NCBI GenBank assembly: GCA_964444385.1
Contig: CAYUHD010000015.1
Span: forward strand, 1-25,087
Source of the DNA: D2472 sp964444385
Lineage (GTDB): Bacteria > Pseudomonadota > Gammaproteobacteria > Magnimaribacterales > D2472
Direction of reading: 5' to 3'
DNA: 25,087 nt
Shown: positions 14,199 through 22,390 of the stretch, piece after piece
How positions within the stretch are numbered: position 1 is the first letter of the stretch
How the letters are laid out: each line of letters opens with the position of its first letter
Translations under genes and position numbers: made by a program
Notes under the pieces: model-generated
The model's input: the letters and a program-made list of their open reading frames with translations, nothing else
What the model was told of the DNA's origin: nothing
The model's database searches: none

Positions 14199-15838
14199 TG
14201 GAATTTAATGCTGCTGATATATTCGAGGGAGTTGTAGACAGAGTTCCTGATAGAGAAGCGGTTGTATATGGATCTACTCGATTAACTTATAAAGAATTAG
14301 ATGCTCGGAGTAATAAAGCAGCAAATGCTCTAAAAAAACTTGGCATAAAAAAAGGTAGTCACATAGGTATATATGCTTTTAATTGTATTGAGTGGCTGGA
14401 GATAATGCTTGGGGCATATAAACTCTGCGCAATTCCTATAAATATAAATTATCGGTATGTTGAGGAGGAGCTTAAGTATTTAATTGATAATGCTGATATG
14501 GAAGCTGTTTTTTATCAAAAACAGTTTGGTGCAAAGCTTAATAACATCAAAGATGATTTGCCTATATTAAAAGATTTTATTTGCATTAATGATGATACGA
14601 ATGATGACGATATTATTAATAACAGCTTTGATTTTGAGGGTCTTATCGCAAATGAAAGTGAATCAAGGTTAACTATTGAAAGATCTGGTGATGATAAATA
14701 TATACTTTACACAGGTGGAACGACTGGGATGCCAAAGGGTGTTGTGTGGCGCATGGAAGATGTGCTTATGACTCTTGGAGGGGGCATCGATGCCGTGACT
14801 GGAGAAAAATATCCAACCCCTGAGACATTTGCAGATAAATGTTTGCAAGACCAAACCATAGCGCTTGCTTTAGCGCCTTTTATGCATGGTGGAGCTCAAT
14901 GGCAATCTTTTAATGCATTCTTTTCTGGATGGAAATTGGTAATTAATGATCACATTTCATTTGATGCCGATTATATTTGGGAAATTGTTGCAAAAGAAAA
15001 AGTTATGAATCTTACTATTATGGGCGATGCTATGGGGCGACCTCTTTGCGATGCCCTACCTACTGCATTCGAAAAAGGCTTAGATCTTTCATCACTATTT
15101 GTTTTTTCGAGCACCGCATCAATCTTCAGCGCATCTATCAAAGATACTATCTTAGAATATCTGCCTAATCTTTTTTTAATAGATGCTGTTGGCTCCTCTG
15201 AAACTGGAGCAACAGGTGTAAATATTCATACTAAAGATGGTAAGTTAAAAGACTCTGGGGGTGGTCCAAAATTTACAAAGCCTGACTTTAGTGAGATTTT
15301 AAATCTTGAGACATTAGAAATCATTCAACCCAACGATACAGAAACCATTGGGTATTTAGCAAGAAAAGGTCATGTACCAGTTGCTTATTATAAAGATGAA
15401 GAGAAATCTAAAAAAACTTTTATTGAGGTCAATGGTGAAAGATATTCAATACCTGGAGATATGGCTAAATATGAAGAAGATGGTCAGATGACTCTTCTCG
15501 GAAGAGGAAGTGTTTCAATTAATTCAGGTGGTGAAAAAATATTTCCAGAGGAAGTTGAAATGGCGTTAAAAGCTCATCCAAATATCTTTGATTGCTTAGT
15601 TGTTGGAGTTAAGGATGAAAAATGGGGACAAAAAGTTGTTGCTGTCATTCAAAGAAGAGACAAAGAAGATCTTTCTATAGATGAAATTAAAGATAGCGCC
15701 TCAAAATATATCGCTAGCTACAAAATGCCTAAAGAAATTGTTTTTTCTGACATAATTGAAAGAGCTCCATCTGGCAAACCTAATTATCAATGGGCTCAAA
15801 AATTTGCTAACTCAGAACTAAACATAGAACAAATATGA
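14198..15838 (+). CDS. AMP-forming acyl-CoA synthetase, FadD19-like (second of a tandem pair)
   Basis: The protein has 546 residues. ANL motifs in order are YTGGTTGMPKG (171-181), GSSETGA (332-338), Asp421 in IPGDMAKY, GRGSVSINSGGEKIFP (435-450) and the catalytic Lys527 in APSGKPNYQWA. The GVVWR sequence after the P-loop and the SGKPNYQWA ending recall the mycobacterial FadD19 group, which activates sterol side-chain acids. This resemblance is from memory and needs a tree. The overall sequence is clearly different from the first synthetase, so this is not a recent duplication and the two probably use different substrates. An Asp/Asn-rich linker lies at about 131-142. It is coupled to its neighbours by a 1-nt and a 4-nt overlap. 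Confidence 0.92.
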   Translation: MEFNAADIFEGVVDRVPDREAVVYGSTRLTYKELDARSNKAANALKKLGIKKGSHIGIYAFNCIEWLEIMLGAYKLCAIPININYRYVEEELKYLIDNADMEAVFYQKQFGAKLNNIKDDLPILKDFICINDDTNDDDIINNSFDFEGLIANESESRLTIERSGDDKYILYTGGTTGMPKGVVWRMEDVLMTLGGGIDAVTGEKYPTPETFADKCLQDQTIALALAPFMHGGAQWQSFNAFFSGWKLVINDHISFDADYIWEIVAKEKVMNLTIMGDAMGRPLCDALPTAFEKGLDLSSLFVFSSTASIFSASIKDTILEYLPNLFLIDAVGSSETGATGVNIHTKDGKLKDSGGGPKFTKPDFSEILNLETLEIIQPNDTETIGYLARKGHVPVAYYKDEEKSKKTFIEVNGERYSIPGDMAKYEEDGQMTLLGRGSVSINSGGEKIFPEEVEMALKAHPNIFDCLVVGVKDEKWGQKVVAVIQRRDKEDLSIDEIKDSASKYIASYKMPKEIVFSDIIERAPSGKPNYQWAQKFANSELNIEQI

Positions 15839-16857
15839 GAATTGAAACTTACATACCGGGTTTGTCTAAAAGTACTATTGAGATAGTTAAGCACGCTGAG
15901 TCTCTTGGATATGATGCGCTTGTTTCAGGAGAGCTAAATAATGAGCCATTTCTTCCTGTTTTACTTGGTTTGGAACATTCTAAAAAAATGATCGTTAGGA
16001 CTGGATTAGCAATAGCTTTTCCAAGAAGTCCAATGACTGTTGCAAATATGGGGTGGGACTTACAGTCCTTTGGTGATGGACGTTTTCAACTTGGCTTAGG
16101 AACACAGGTAAAAGGGCATAATGAAAGAAGATTTAGTGTACCTTGGTCTCCTCCTGCACCAAGAATGCGAGAATATATTCTTGCTGTAAAAGCAATTTGG
16201 AATACATGGAAAACTGGCGAAAAGCTAGATTTTCAAGGAGAACACTATACACATACCCTTATGACCCCAATGTTCACTCCGCCTCCAATGGATTTTGACG
16301 CTCCTCCAATTTATGTTTCAGGATTAGGCCCAGGCATGGCAAAAATTGCTGGAGAAGTTGCTGATGGATTATTACTTCACCCTATGTGCTCTCCAAAATA
16401 CATCAATGAAATTATTCTGCCAGCGGTAGCAGAGGGTGCGAAAAAATCTAACAGGGATCCTAAAGAATGTGAATTGCTATGGGGCGGATTTATTGCGACA
16501 GGTGAAACTGAAAAAGATCTTCAAACTGCTAAAAGAAATGTTGCTGCACGGATTAGTTTTTATGCTTCCACTAGGACATATAGACCTGCTTTAGAGTTTC
16601 ATGGCTGGCAAGATATAAATGAAGCATTGCACAAACTTTCTGTAAAAGGTAAATGGGAAGAAATGTTTTCTCTTGTAACAGATGAAATGGTAGAGACACT
16701 GGGATTCTGTGGCACAGGTGAAGAAGTAGCAAATGCTCTTAAAGATGACCTTAGTCCTATTTGTAGTGCTGCAATGTGGAACGAAGTTGAGCATTTAGGA
16801 GCTGATCATTCTAAAGATGAATATGTGAGTAATTTAATTCAAATTGCAAAAGGATAA
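15835..16857 (+). CDS. LLM-class flavin-dependent oxidoreductase, F420-type (Rv3520c/MSMEG_2256-like family)
   Basis: This 340-residue luciferase-like TIM-barrel protein has the bacterial-luciferase core visible as AESLGYDALVSGE, then VRTGLAIAFPRSPMTVANMGWDL. RFQLGLGTQVKGHNERRF follows, and PPIYVSGLGPGMAKIAGEVADGLLLHP lies near the middle. This matches the family named for F420-dependent mycobacterial proteins, where members sit in sterol-degradation clusters. Whether the cofactor here is F420, FMN or FAD cannot be decided from one sequence, and F420 is uncommon in gammaproteobacteria. The start overlaps the preceding synthetase stop (ATGA), and the stop abuts the selO start (TAA ATG). Together with two CoA ligases it suggests oxidation of an activated acid. 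Confidence 0.88.
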   Translation: MRIETYIPGLSKSTIEIVKHAESLGYDALVSGELNNEPFLPVLLGLEHSKKMIVRTGLAIAFPRSPMTVANMGWDLQSFGDGRFQLGLGTQVKGHNERRFSVPWSPPAPRMREYILAVKAIWNTWKTGEKLDFQGEHYTHTLMTPMFTPPPMDFDAPPIYVSGLGPGMAKIAGEVADGLLLHPMCSPKYINEIILPAVAEGAKKSNRDPKECELLWGGFIATGETEKDLQTAKRNVAARISFYASTRTYRPALEFHGWQDINEALHKLSVKGKWEEMFSLVTDEMVETLGFCGTGEEVANALKDDLSPICSAAMWNEVEHLGADHSKDEYVSNLIQIAKG

Positions 16858-18282
16858 ATGATCCCTGTAAAACCTCACGCGTATGCTGCTTTACCTAAAG
16901 AATTTCATAATCTACAAAACTGGCAAGGATTTGATAATCCTGGAATTGTAATTGAGAATGCTCAATTAAAAAAAGAAATAGGTATTGATAATATTGATGG
17001 GCAAAAACTATTGGATCTTTTTAATGGCTCATCAAAAATTAAATCATTAAAACCATTATCCATGGTTTATTCAGGTCATCAATTTGGACAATATGTAGAA
17101 CAATTAGGTGATGGCAGAGGACTGCTCCTTGGTCAAATTAAGTCAAATGATAATTTTTTAGATATTCACCTTAAAGGGGCTGGTAAGACACCCTACTCCC
17201 GATTTGGAGACGGCAGAGCTGTCTTAAGATCTGTAATCAGAGAGTATTTATGTGGTGAGGCAATGCATGCACTATCAATACCTACTTCAAGATCATTAAT
17301 GATAATTGGAAGTGACGAGATAGTTATCCGGGAAAAGAGCGAAACTGCTGCCATGCTTGTAAGAACTGCAAAAACCCATATTAGATTTGGTAACTTTGAA
17401 TATTTTCACTATAACAATCAAGGGGATAATGTTAAAAACTTAGCTGACTTTTGCATTGATCAATATCCATCCTATTTCCCTGATTGCAAATCTAAGTATG
17501 AAGATTTTTTTGAAGTAATTGTAGTGAAGACTGCAAAGATGATTTCTCAGTGGCAAGCTTGTGGATTCAATCATGGAGTAATGAACACTGACAATATGAG
17601 CATATTAGGAGAAACATTTGACTATGGTCCTTATGGATTTATGGAAGATTTTCTGACTACTTATATATGCAATCACTCTGATTACCAGGGAAGATATGCT
17701 TATAAAAATCAACCATACATTGGCCTTTGGAATTGTTCAGCTTTAGGGCATGCTCTTTCATCATTAATATCAGAAGAAAATCAAACTAAAATTCTTAAAA
17801 AATATGAATCAACGTATCAAAATTCTCTTGCAGATATTTACCAAAGAAAGCTTGGATTTGAAAAACTAGAAACTGGAGATGCTAAGCTGATTCAAGGTTT
17901 GTTAAACATCATGGAAACTGAAAAACTTGATTACACTAATACCTTTAGAAATCTTAGTTCTGCTCTCGATCACGATTCAACCCAAGAGCTAAATTCAGAA
18001 ATTGGTAAGAATTGGATCAATTCATTTCAGAAGCGTCATTCTGAAGAGTTAACCCCGTTAGACTTAAAAGTTAAAAATATGAACAAAATCAATCCAAAAT
18101 ATATCTTAAGAAATTATATGGCTCAAGAAGCCATTGATGCTGCTGAAAATTCAGATTTTTCAAAGATAGAAACAATATTAGAAATAGTTACTAATCCTTA
18201 TGATGAACTTGAAAAGTATCAAAATTATGCTGAAAAATCGCCTGAGTGGGCCAAAAATTTAGAGATTTCTTGTTCATCTTAA
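16858..18282 (+). CDS. selO: Protein adenylyltransferase SelO (YdiU/UPF0061 family)
   Basis: SelO is a pseudokinase that transfers AMP from ATP to Ser/Thr/Tyr of target proteins in redox responses. The 474-residue protein is near family length. Visible are YSGHQFG (71-77), Lys106 in HLKGAGKTPYSR, and the active-site set Asp245-Asn246 and Asp255 (MNTDNMSILGETFDYGPYGF). Cys271 and Cys472 (in the terminal SCSS) match the pair that forms a regulatory disulfide in E. coli SelO, as I recall it. No selenocysteine codon is seen. The ATG follows the LLM gene stop with no gap, preceded by AAAGG 4 nt upstream, so it belongs to the same operon. The last 9 nt overlap the convergent pdxB. Confidence 0.96.
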   Translation: MIPVKPHAYAALPKEFHNLQNWQGFDNPGIVIENAQLKKEIGIDNIDGQKLLDLFNGSSKIKSLKPLSMVYSGHQFGQYVEQLGDGRGLLLGQIKSNDNFLDIHLKGAGKTPYSRFGDGRAVLRSVIREYLCGEAMHALSIPTSRSLMIIGSDEIVIREKSETAAMLVRTAKTHIRFGNFEYFHYNNQGDNVKNLADFCIDQYPSYFPDCKSKYEDFFEVIVVKTAKMISQWQACGFNHGVMNTDNMSILGETFDYGPYGFMEDFLTTYICNHSDYQGRYAYKNQPYIGLWNCSALGHALSSLISEENQTKILKKYESTYQNSLADIYQRKLGFEKLETGDAKLIQGLLNIMETEKLDYTNTFRNLSSALDHDSTQELNSEIGKNWINSFQKRHSEELTPLDLKVKNMNKINPKYILRNYMAQEAIDAAENSDFSKIETILEIVTNPYDELEKYQNYAEKSPEWAKNLEISCSS

Positions 18283-19389
18283 ATGGTTGAAAAATCTTAC
18301 ATCTAACTCCTCATCTAGCTTACCAATACCCTCAAAAGAATAAGCATTAAAATCATGTCTTTTTGGATGATTTATTCTTTGAGATCTAAAGCCCTCTACT
18401 AAATCCTTCGCTGATAGCGCTTTCAATGAATCCGAAATTGATTTTATATCTAGCTCGGTATTAAAAAGAGATACTGGAAAAGACAATCCATGAATATCTC
18501 TGGCAATATGTTCTAGTCCATAAGGCCAATTCAAGTAAGACTCTGAATCAGATGAATGACGCCTAAAGCATTTAAATTTTTTTGCACATTCTTCAGCAAT
18601 CATTTTCGTCCCATTTAGCTTTCCCTCTGTGCTATAGCCAGCAATATGAGGAGTGGCAATATAAGCTTTTTTTAACATTGAAAGCTCAGGAGCAGGCTCA
18701 TTTTTCCAAACATCTGCAATATAAATTAAATCTTGAGATTCAATTACAAAGTCTTCTGATACAACCTCTCCCCTTGATGTATTAATTAAGATTTTATTAG
18801 AAAGTCTTTTTATATGAGATTGGTTAATAAGATTAAATGTTGGATGGGGGCCCTGAGTAGAAAGTAGAACATGGATAGTTAACAAATCACATTCAAGTAC
18901 TCTATCTAAATCAACCAATTCAGGATTTGATAGAAATGGGTCGCACGCATAGACTTCAAAGTTTAAAGCTTTCAGAAGTTTATAAAGTCTTTTGCCAATA
19001 TTACCATAGCCCACTATTCCTATACTTTGCCTAACATTGAACAGCCCATCTTTTATTAATTCTCCAAATGCCGCCATTACATAATGAATCACACTAAAAG
19101 CATTACATCCAGGGGCATATGACCATCCAATATTTTGACTATCTAAATAAGTTATATCTAAATGATCAATTCCAGCGGTCGCTGAGGCTACATAACTTAT
19201 CCTAGTACCCTCGCACAGGCTCTGATTTACTAAAAGAGTTGAACGAACCATTAAAATATCAATATCTTTAAGATCATTATTAGAAAGTTTGTCCGAAGAA
19301 AAAAGTTTTAATGAAAATTCAACATTAAAATATTCTTCTAGCTGATTTTCAATTTCTGGAATTTGTGAGTCTGCTGCTATTTTTATCAA
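18274..19389 (-). CDS. pdxB: Erythronate-4-phosphate dehydrogenase PdxB
   Basis: PdxB is the second step of the DXP-dependent pyridoxal-phosphate pathway, oxidising 4-phosphoerythronate with a nicotinamide cofactor. The 371-residue D-2-hydroxyacid dehydrogenase has the Rossmann motif GYGNIGKRL (127-135), catalytic Arg206 (NTSRGE), Glu231 (WKNEP) and His248 (TPHIAGYS). The PdxB-specific C-terminal dimerisation region is also present, with NHPKRHDF. The start is TTG at 19387-19389, with GGAGAG 10 nt upstream (19400-19405). No ATG or GTG is better placed, and the protein begins MIKIAAD as in the family. The TTG overlaps the stop of the upstream acyltransferase gene (TTGA). Presence of pdxB supports a gammaproteobacterial origin. 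Confidence 0.94.
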   Translation of the reverse strand: MIKIAADSQIPEIENQLEEYFNVEFSLKLFSSDKLSNNDLKDIDILMVRSTLLVNQSLCEGTRISYVASATAGIDHLDITYLDSQNIGWSYAPGCNAFSVIHYVMAAFGELIKDGLFNVRQSIGIVGYGNIGKRLYKLLKALNFEVYACDPFLSNPELVDLDRVLECDLLTIHVLLSTQGPHPTFNLINQSHIKRLSNKILINTSRGEVVSEDFVIESQDLIYIADVWKNEPAPELSMLKKAYIATPHIAGYSTEGKLNGTKMIAEECAKKFKCFRRHSSDSESYLNWPYGLEHIARDIHGLSFPVSLFNTELDIKSISDSLKALSAKDLVEGFRSQRINHPKRHDFNAYSFEGIGKLDEELDVRFFNHLR

Positions 19390-20057
19390 TGGGTTTTATC
19401 TCTCCAAATTATGCTTTTAATCCATCCTAAAAAAGAGTTCTGACCAAGTGTATATCGATCAAGTAAGTCAAAATCTTTTGCAAGCTTAATTGGATCCTCA
19501 AAAAAATCTTTGCGTGTGATAAATTCACCATCATCTAAATTTCTAATAAATACGGCAGGATTTCCGGCATAAATTGTATTTTTAGGAATATCTTTTGTAA
19601 CCACTGACCTAGCTCCAATAATACTATTAGCTCCAATTTTTACACCTTTGCAAATCATTGCATCTTCTCCTACCCAAACATTTGCCTCTAACACCACGGG
19701 CTTAGGATCTCCAACAACCTTTGTTCTGTCATAAATCCCATGCCAATCAGCATCGGTAATGCATGCTCTATGCCCAAACATGCATGAATCTCCAATCGAA
19801 ACACTCTCAGCAGCCATGATCCTTACTCCTGGTGATATTAAGACATAATTACCAATATTAACTTTCCCATTCCAGTTATCAGCATCCCAACTAGTTATTT
19901 GAATGTAATCATCTGGCGCAGATATAAATGTTGCAAAGTTTCCAACTGAAATATTAGAACCAAATAACTTGATATATTTTGGCTTAAAAAATACAGGCCC
20001 CTTTCCTAAACTTTTAAATTGAGGACGAAGAAATCTATTCACATATCGAACAGTCAA
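19386..20057 (-). CDS. Hexapeptide-repeat (left-handed beta-helix) acyltransferase
   Basis: The protein has 223 residues from a TTG at 20055-20057. The middle is a left-handed beta-helix of I/V-G-x-x-A/S hexapeptides (SNISVGNFATF, VNIGNYVLI, VSIGDSCMFG, NVWVGEDAMI, VKIGANSIIGARSVV), ending in IPKNTIYAGNPAVFIR. This is the signature of CatB/LacA/WbbJ-type O-acetyltransferases acting on sugars or other acceptors. The acceptor is unknown. The reading frame is open for 16 more codons upstream and looks coding (PYWLKK). It has a strong GGAG site in front of an ATT codon at 20103-20105, so the real protein may be 239 residues. The stop overlaps the pdxB start. No membrane segment is seen. Confidence 0.87.
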   Translation of the reverse strand: MTVRYVNRFLRPQFKSLGKGPVFFKPKYIKLFGSNISVGNFATFISAPDDYIQITSWDADNWNGKVNIGNYVLISPGVRIMAAESVSIGDSCMFGHRACITDADWHGIYDRTKVVGDPKPVVLEANVWVGEDAMICKGVKIGANSIIGARSVVTKDIPKNTIYAGNPAVFIRNLDDGEFITRKDFFEDPIKLAKDFDLLDRYTLGQNSFLGWIKSIIWRDKTH

Positions 20058-20102
20058 CTTTAAAGTAATTTTTTTTAACCAATATGGACGACTATCTTTT
20101 CT

Positions 20103-20116
20103 AATTTCTTATCTCC
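20103..20116 (-). promoter_or_regulatory. Ribosome-binding site and possible ATT start of the acyltransferase
   Basis: On the minus strand GGAG (20113-20116) lies 7 nt before an in-frame ATT (20103-20105), and a TAA stop (20109-20111) lies just upstream. The annotated TTG at 20057 has no Shine-Dalgarno match. Between the ATT and the TTG there is no ATG or GTG in frame. The arrangement suggests initiation at ATT, a rare codon known from infC. Confidence 0.4.
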
Positions 20117-20136
20117 GATTTTAATTTAGTCCTTGT

Positions 20137-21540
20137 ATGATAAAGTACCGAGAAATTTCTGGGCTTATTTTTTTGAAAAACTTAATAAAAGAATTAAAGC
20201 AATTACTCAAAATTGGTATTCCGATTTATGGATCTCAAATCTCCTATATGGCGATGGGAGTTACGGATACTATTGTTGCAGGTCGAGCAAGCCCACTTGA
20301 TTTATCTGGCTTAGCTATAGGAAATGCTTTATCTATGCCTTTTTTCTTCCTGCTTGGCGGCTGTCTGTTTGCTGTAACTCCGATCGTTGCTCAGCTTTTT
20401 GGAGCTAGAAAGTTTGAAGAGATTGGACAGAAGGTAAGAGAGATTCTTTGGATTAGTCTGGCATTAGGCTTTATTGGATTCATCCTTTATAGAAATCTTA
20501 GCCTGTTTATTCCTTTATTTGATATTGATGAGAATATTGCTCTTATTTCAGATGGTTATTTAAAAGCAATGTCTTATGGTTTTATTGCTAATATGTTTTT
20601 CACGTGTTTGCGTTGTTACAGCGAAGGGATGGGTCTTACTCTTCCTGTGTTTTGGGTTGCATTTATTGCAATGCTATTGAATATTCCTCTTGATATCATT
20701 TTTGTCTATGGCTATTTTGGCATTCCCCCAATGGGCGGAGTGGGTTGCGGAATTGCAACATCTATCAATATATTTTTTGGTTTAATTGTCTTAATACTAA
20801 TAATACTGAAAAAGAAAGAGTACTGGCCTACAAAATTATTTTCTCAATTCTCTCCTCCGAATGCTTTCACAACAAAAGAAGCTCTTAAATTAGGTATGCC
20901 GATAGGCTTTGGAGTATTTGTTGAGCTAAGTATGTTTTCAGGAACCGCATTAATTTTAGGATCATTTGGAGCAACGGTAATTAGCGCTCATACTGTAGCA
21001 ATTAATATAGCTAGTGTTTTATTCATCCTCCCTCTATCTTTTGGCTTGGCTGCAGCAACACGAATAGGGAATCTGGTTGGTGAAAAAAGACTCCATCAAG
21101 CCAAATATGCTTCTCATGTTGCTATCTTGATCTGTTTAGCTGGCGCAATAGTTAATACAATAATCATCCTAACCTTTAGAGAAAACCTTGTTTCACTTTA
21201 TTCTTCCGATTTGGCAGTTATAGCAATTGCAATGCATCTTTTACTTTTTGCTGCAATCTTTCAGATTCCTGATGGGATGCAAATGGGTGCCTTGGGTAGT
21301 TTGAGGGGTTACAAAGATACATTTGCTCCAATGCTAATGCTAATTTTAACCTACTGGTTTATCGCCTTACCTGGCGGGTATTATCTGACCTATCATGGAA
21401 TATTTGGTAACTCTTTAGGACCTGCAGGTATCTGGATAGGCATGATCGCTGGGCTGACAGCTTTCGCAAGTTTAATTATTCCTAGACTTAACTATATTGC
21501 TAATAAATTTATAACCCAATCTAACTCAAAACTTCCTTAG
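20137..21540 (+). CDS. MATE-family efflux transporter
   Basis: This 467-residue membrane protein has about 12 helices in two halves. Family features are a GIPIYGSQISYMAMGVTDTIVAG start, the PIVAQLFGARKFEEIGQKVRE loop and the second-half repeat AATRIGNLVGEKRLHQAK. MATE proteins export drugs, toxins or metabolites in exchange for sodium or protons. The substrate here cannot be told. The ATG at 20137 has no Shine-Dalgarno sequence. A TTG at 20173 would give a start closer to family norms (about 455 residues), and a TATGAT at 20135-20140 could be a -10 box for it. It is divergent from the acyltransferase and convergent with sucD, which it overlaps by 20 nt. Confidence 0.92.
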   Translation: MIKYREISGLIFLKNLIKELKQLLKIGIPIYGSQISYMAMGVTDTIVAGRASPLDLSGLAIGNALSMPFFFLLGGCLFAVTPIVAQLFGARKFEEIGQKVREILWISLALGFIGFILYRNLSLFIPLFDIDENIALISDGYLKAMSYGFIANMFFTCLRCYSEGMGLTLPVFWVAFIAMLLNIPLDIIFVYGYFGIPPMGGVGCGIATSINIFFGLIVLILIILKKKEYWPTKLFSQFSPPNAFTTKEALKLGMPIGFGVFVELSMFSGTALILGSFGATVISAHTVAINIASVLFILPLSFGLAAATRIGNLVGEKRLHQAKYASHVAILICLAGAIVNTIIILTFRENLVSLYSSDLAVIAIAMHLLLFAAIFQIPDGMQMGALGSLRGYKDTFAPMLMLILTYWFIALPGGYYLTYHGIFGNSLGPAGIWIGMIAGLTAFASLIIPRLNYIANKFITQSNSKLP

Positions 21541-22390
21541 CTTTCGTGCCAATTTGAAGTAAATTCTCAGCTATATGAACGCCACATTCTTTTAATTTTT
21601 TGATTTTATCTGCAGCTGTTCCTTTACCACCAGCTATAATCGCTCCGGCATGACCCATCCTCTTTCCTGGTGGAGCAGTTTGCCCAGCAATATATGAGAT
21701 AACTGGCTTGGAAACATTGTCTCTAATATATTCAGCTGCTTCCTCTTCAGCTGTTCCTCCAATTTCACCAACCATGACTATTGCTTGAGTTTGCTTATCT
21801 GCTTCCATTAGTTGCAGAACATCAATAAAAGAAGTCCCAGGAATTGGGTCTCCCCCAATCCCAACACATGTACTTTGACCTAAACCTAGATCAGTTGTTT
21901 GCTTCACAGCTTCATAAGTTAAGGTGCCTGATCGAGAGATAATACCAACTGAACCTTGCATATGAATACTACCTGGCATGATTCCTAATTTTGCCTCTCC
22001 TGGAGTTATTATCCCGGGGCAGTTAGGGCCAATTAATCTAATACCTAACTCATCAATTCTCTTTTTTACAACGAGCATATCTAGCGTAGGTACTCCTTCG
22101 GTAATACAAATTATCAACTTAATTCCAGCATCAGCAGCTTCTAAAATTGAATCTTTACAAAATTGCGCTGGAACAAAAATAATCGAGGCATTAGGTTGCA
22201 CAGCTTCAACAGCGTCATGCACAGAGTTAAAAACAGGAGCACCCAAATGTGTCTGCCCTCCCTTCCCCGGAGTAACGCCTCCCACAATATTTGTTCCATA
22301 TTCAATTGATTGCTCAGAATGCAAAGTAGCTTGAGAGCCTGTGAAACCTTGAACTAAAAGACGTGTATTTTTATCTACCAATATACTCAT
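21521..22390 (-). CDS. sucD: Succinate-CoA ligase subunit alpha
   Basis: SucD carries the phosphohistidine of succinyl-CoA synthetase in the TCA cycle. The 289-residue protein has the CoA-binding GFTGSQATLHSEQ (15-27) and VGGVTPGKGGQTHLG (36-50) motifs. The active-site His247 lies in KRMGHAGAIIAGGKGTA. The sequence is complete and of normal length. Its ATG overlaps the sucC stop (ATGA). It is the last gene of the sucB-lpd-sucC-sucD block. The 3' end runs into the MATE gene on the other strand, and no terminator hairpin is visible there. Confidence 0.98.
   Translation of the reverse strand: MSILVDKNTRLLVQGFTGSQATLHSEQSIEYGTNIVGGVTPGKGGQTHLGAPVFNSVHDAVEAVQPNASIIFVPAQFCKDSILEAADAGIKLIICITEGVPTLDMLVVKKRIDELGIRLIGPNCPGIITPGEAKLGIMPGSIHMQGSVGIISRSGTLTYEAVKQTTDLGLGQSTCVGIGGDPIPGTSFIDVLQLMEADKQTQAIVMVGEIGGTAEEEAAEYIRDNVSKPVISYIAGQTAPPGKRMGHAGAIIAGGKGTAADKIKKLKECGVHIAENLLQIGTKAKEVLS

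Noticed and set aside
14669..14854. Minus-strand open frame within the second synthetase
   Set aside because: It is short, antisense to a clear ANL core including the P-loop, and has no family signature.
12624..15838. Tandem duplication origin of the two acyl-CoA synthetases
   Set aside because: Apart from the shared ANL motifs the two proteins differ throughout, with different P-loop context, linkers and C-termini, so they were not recently duplicated.
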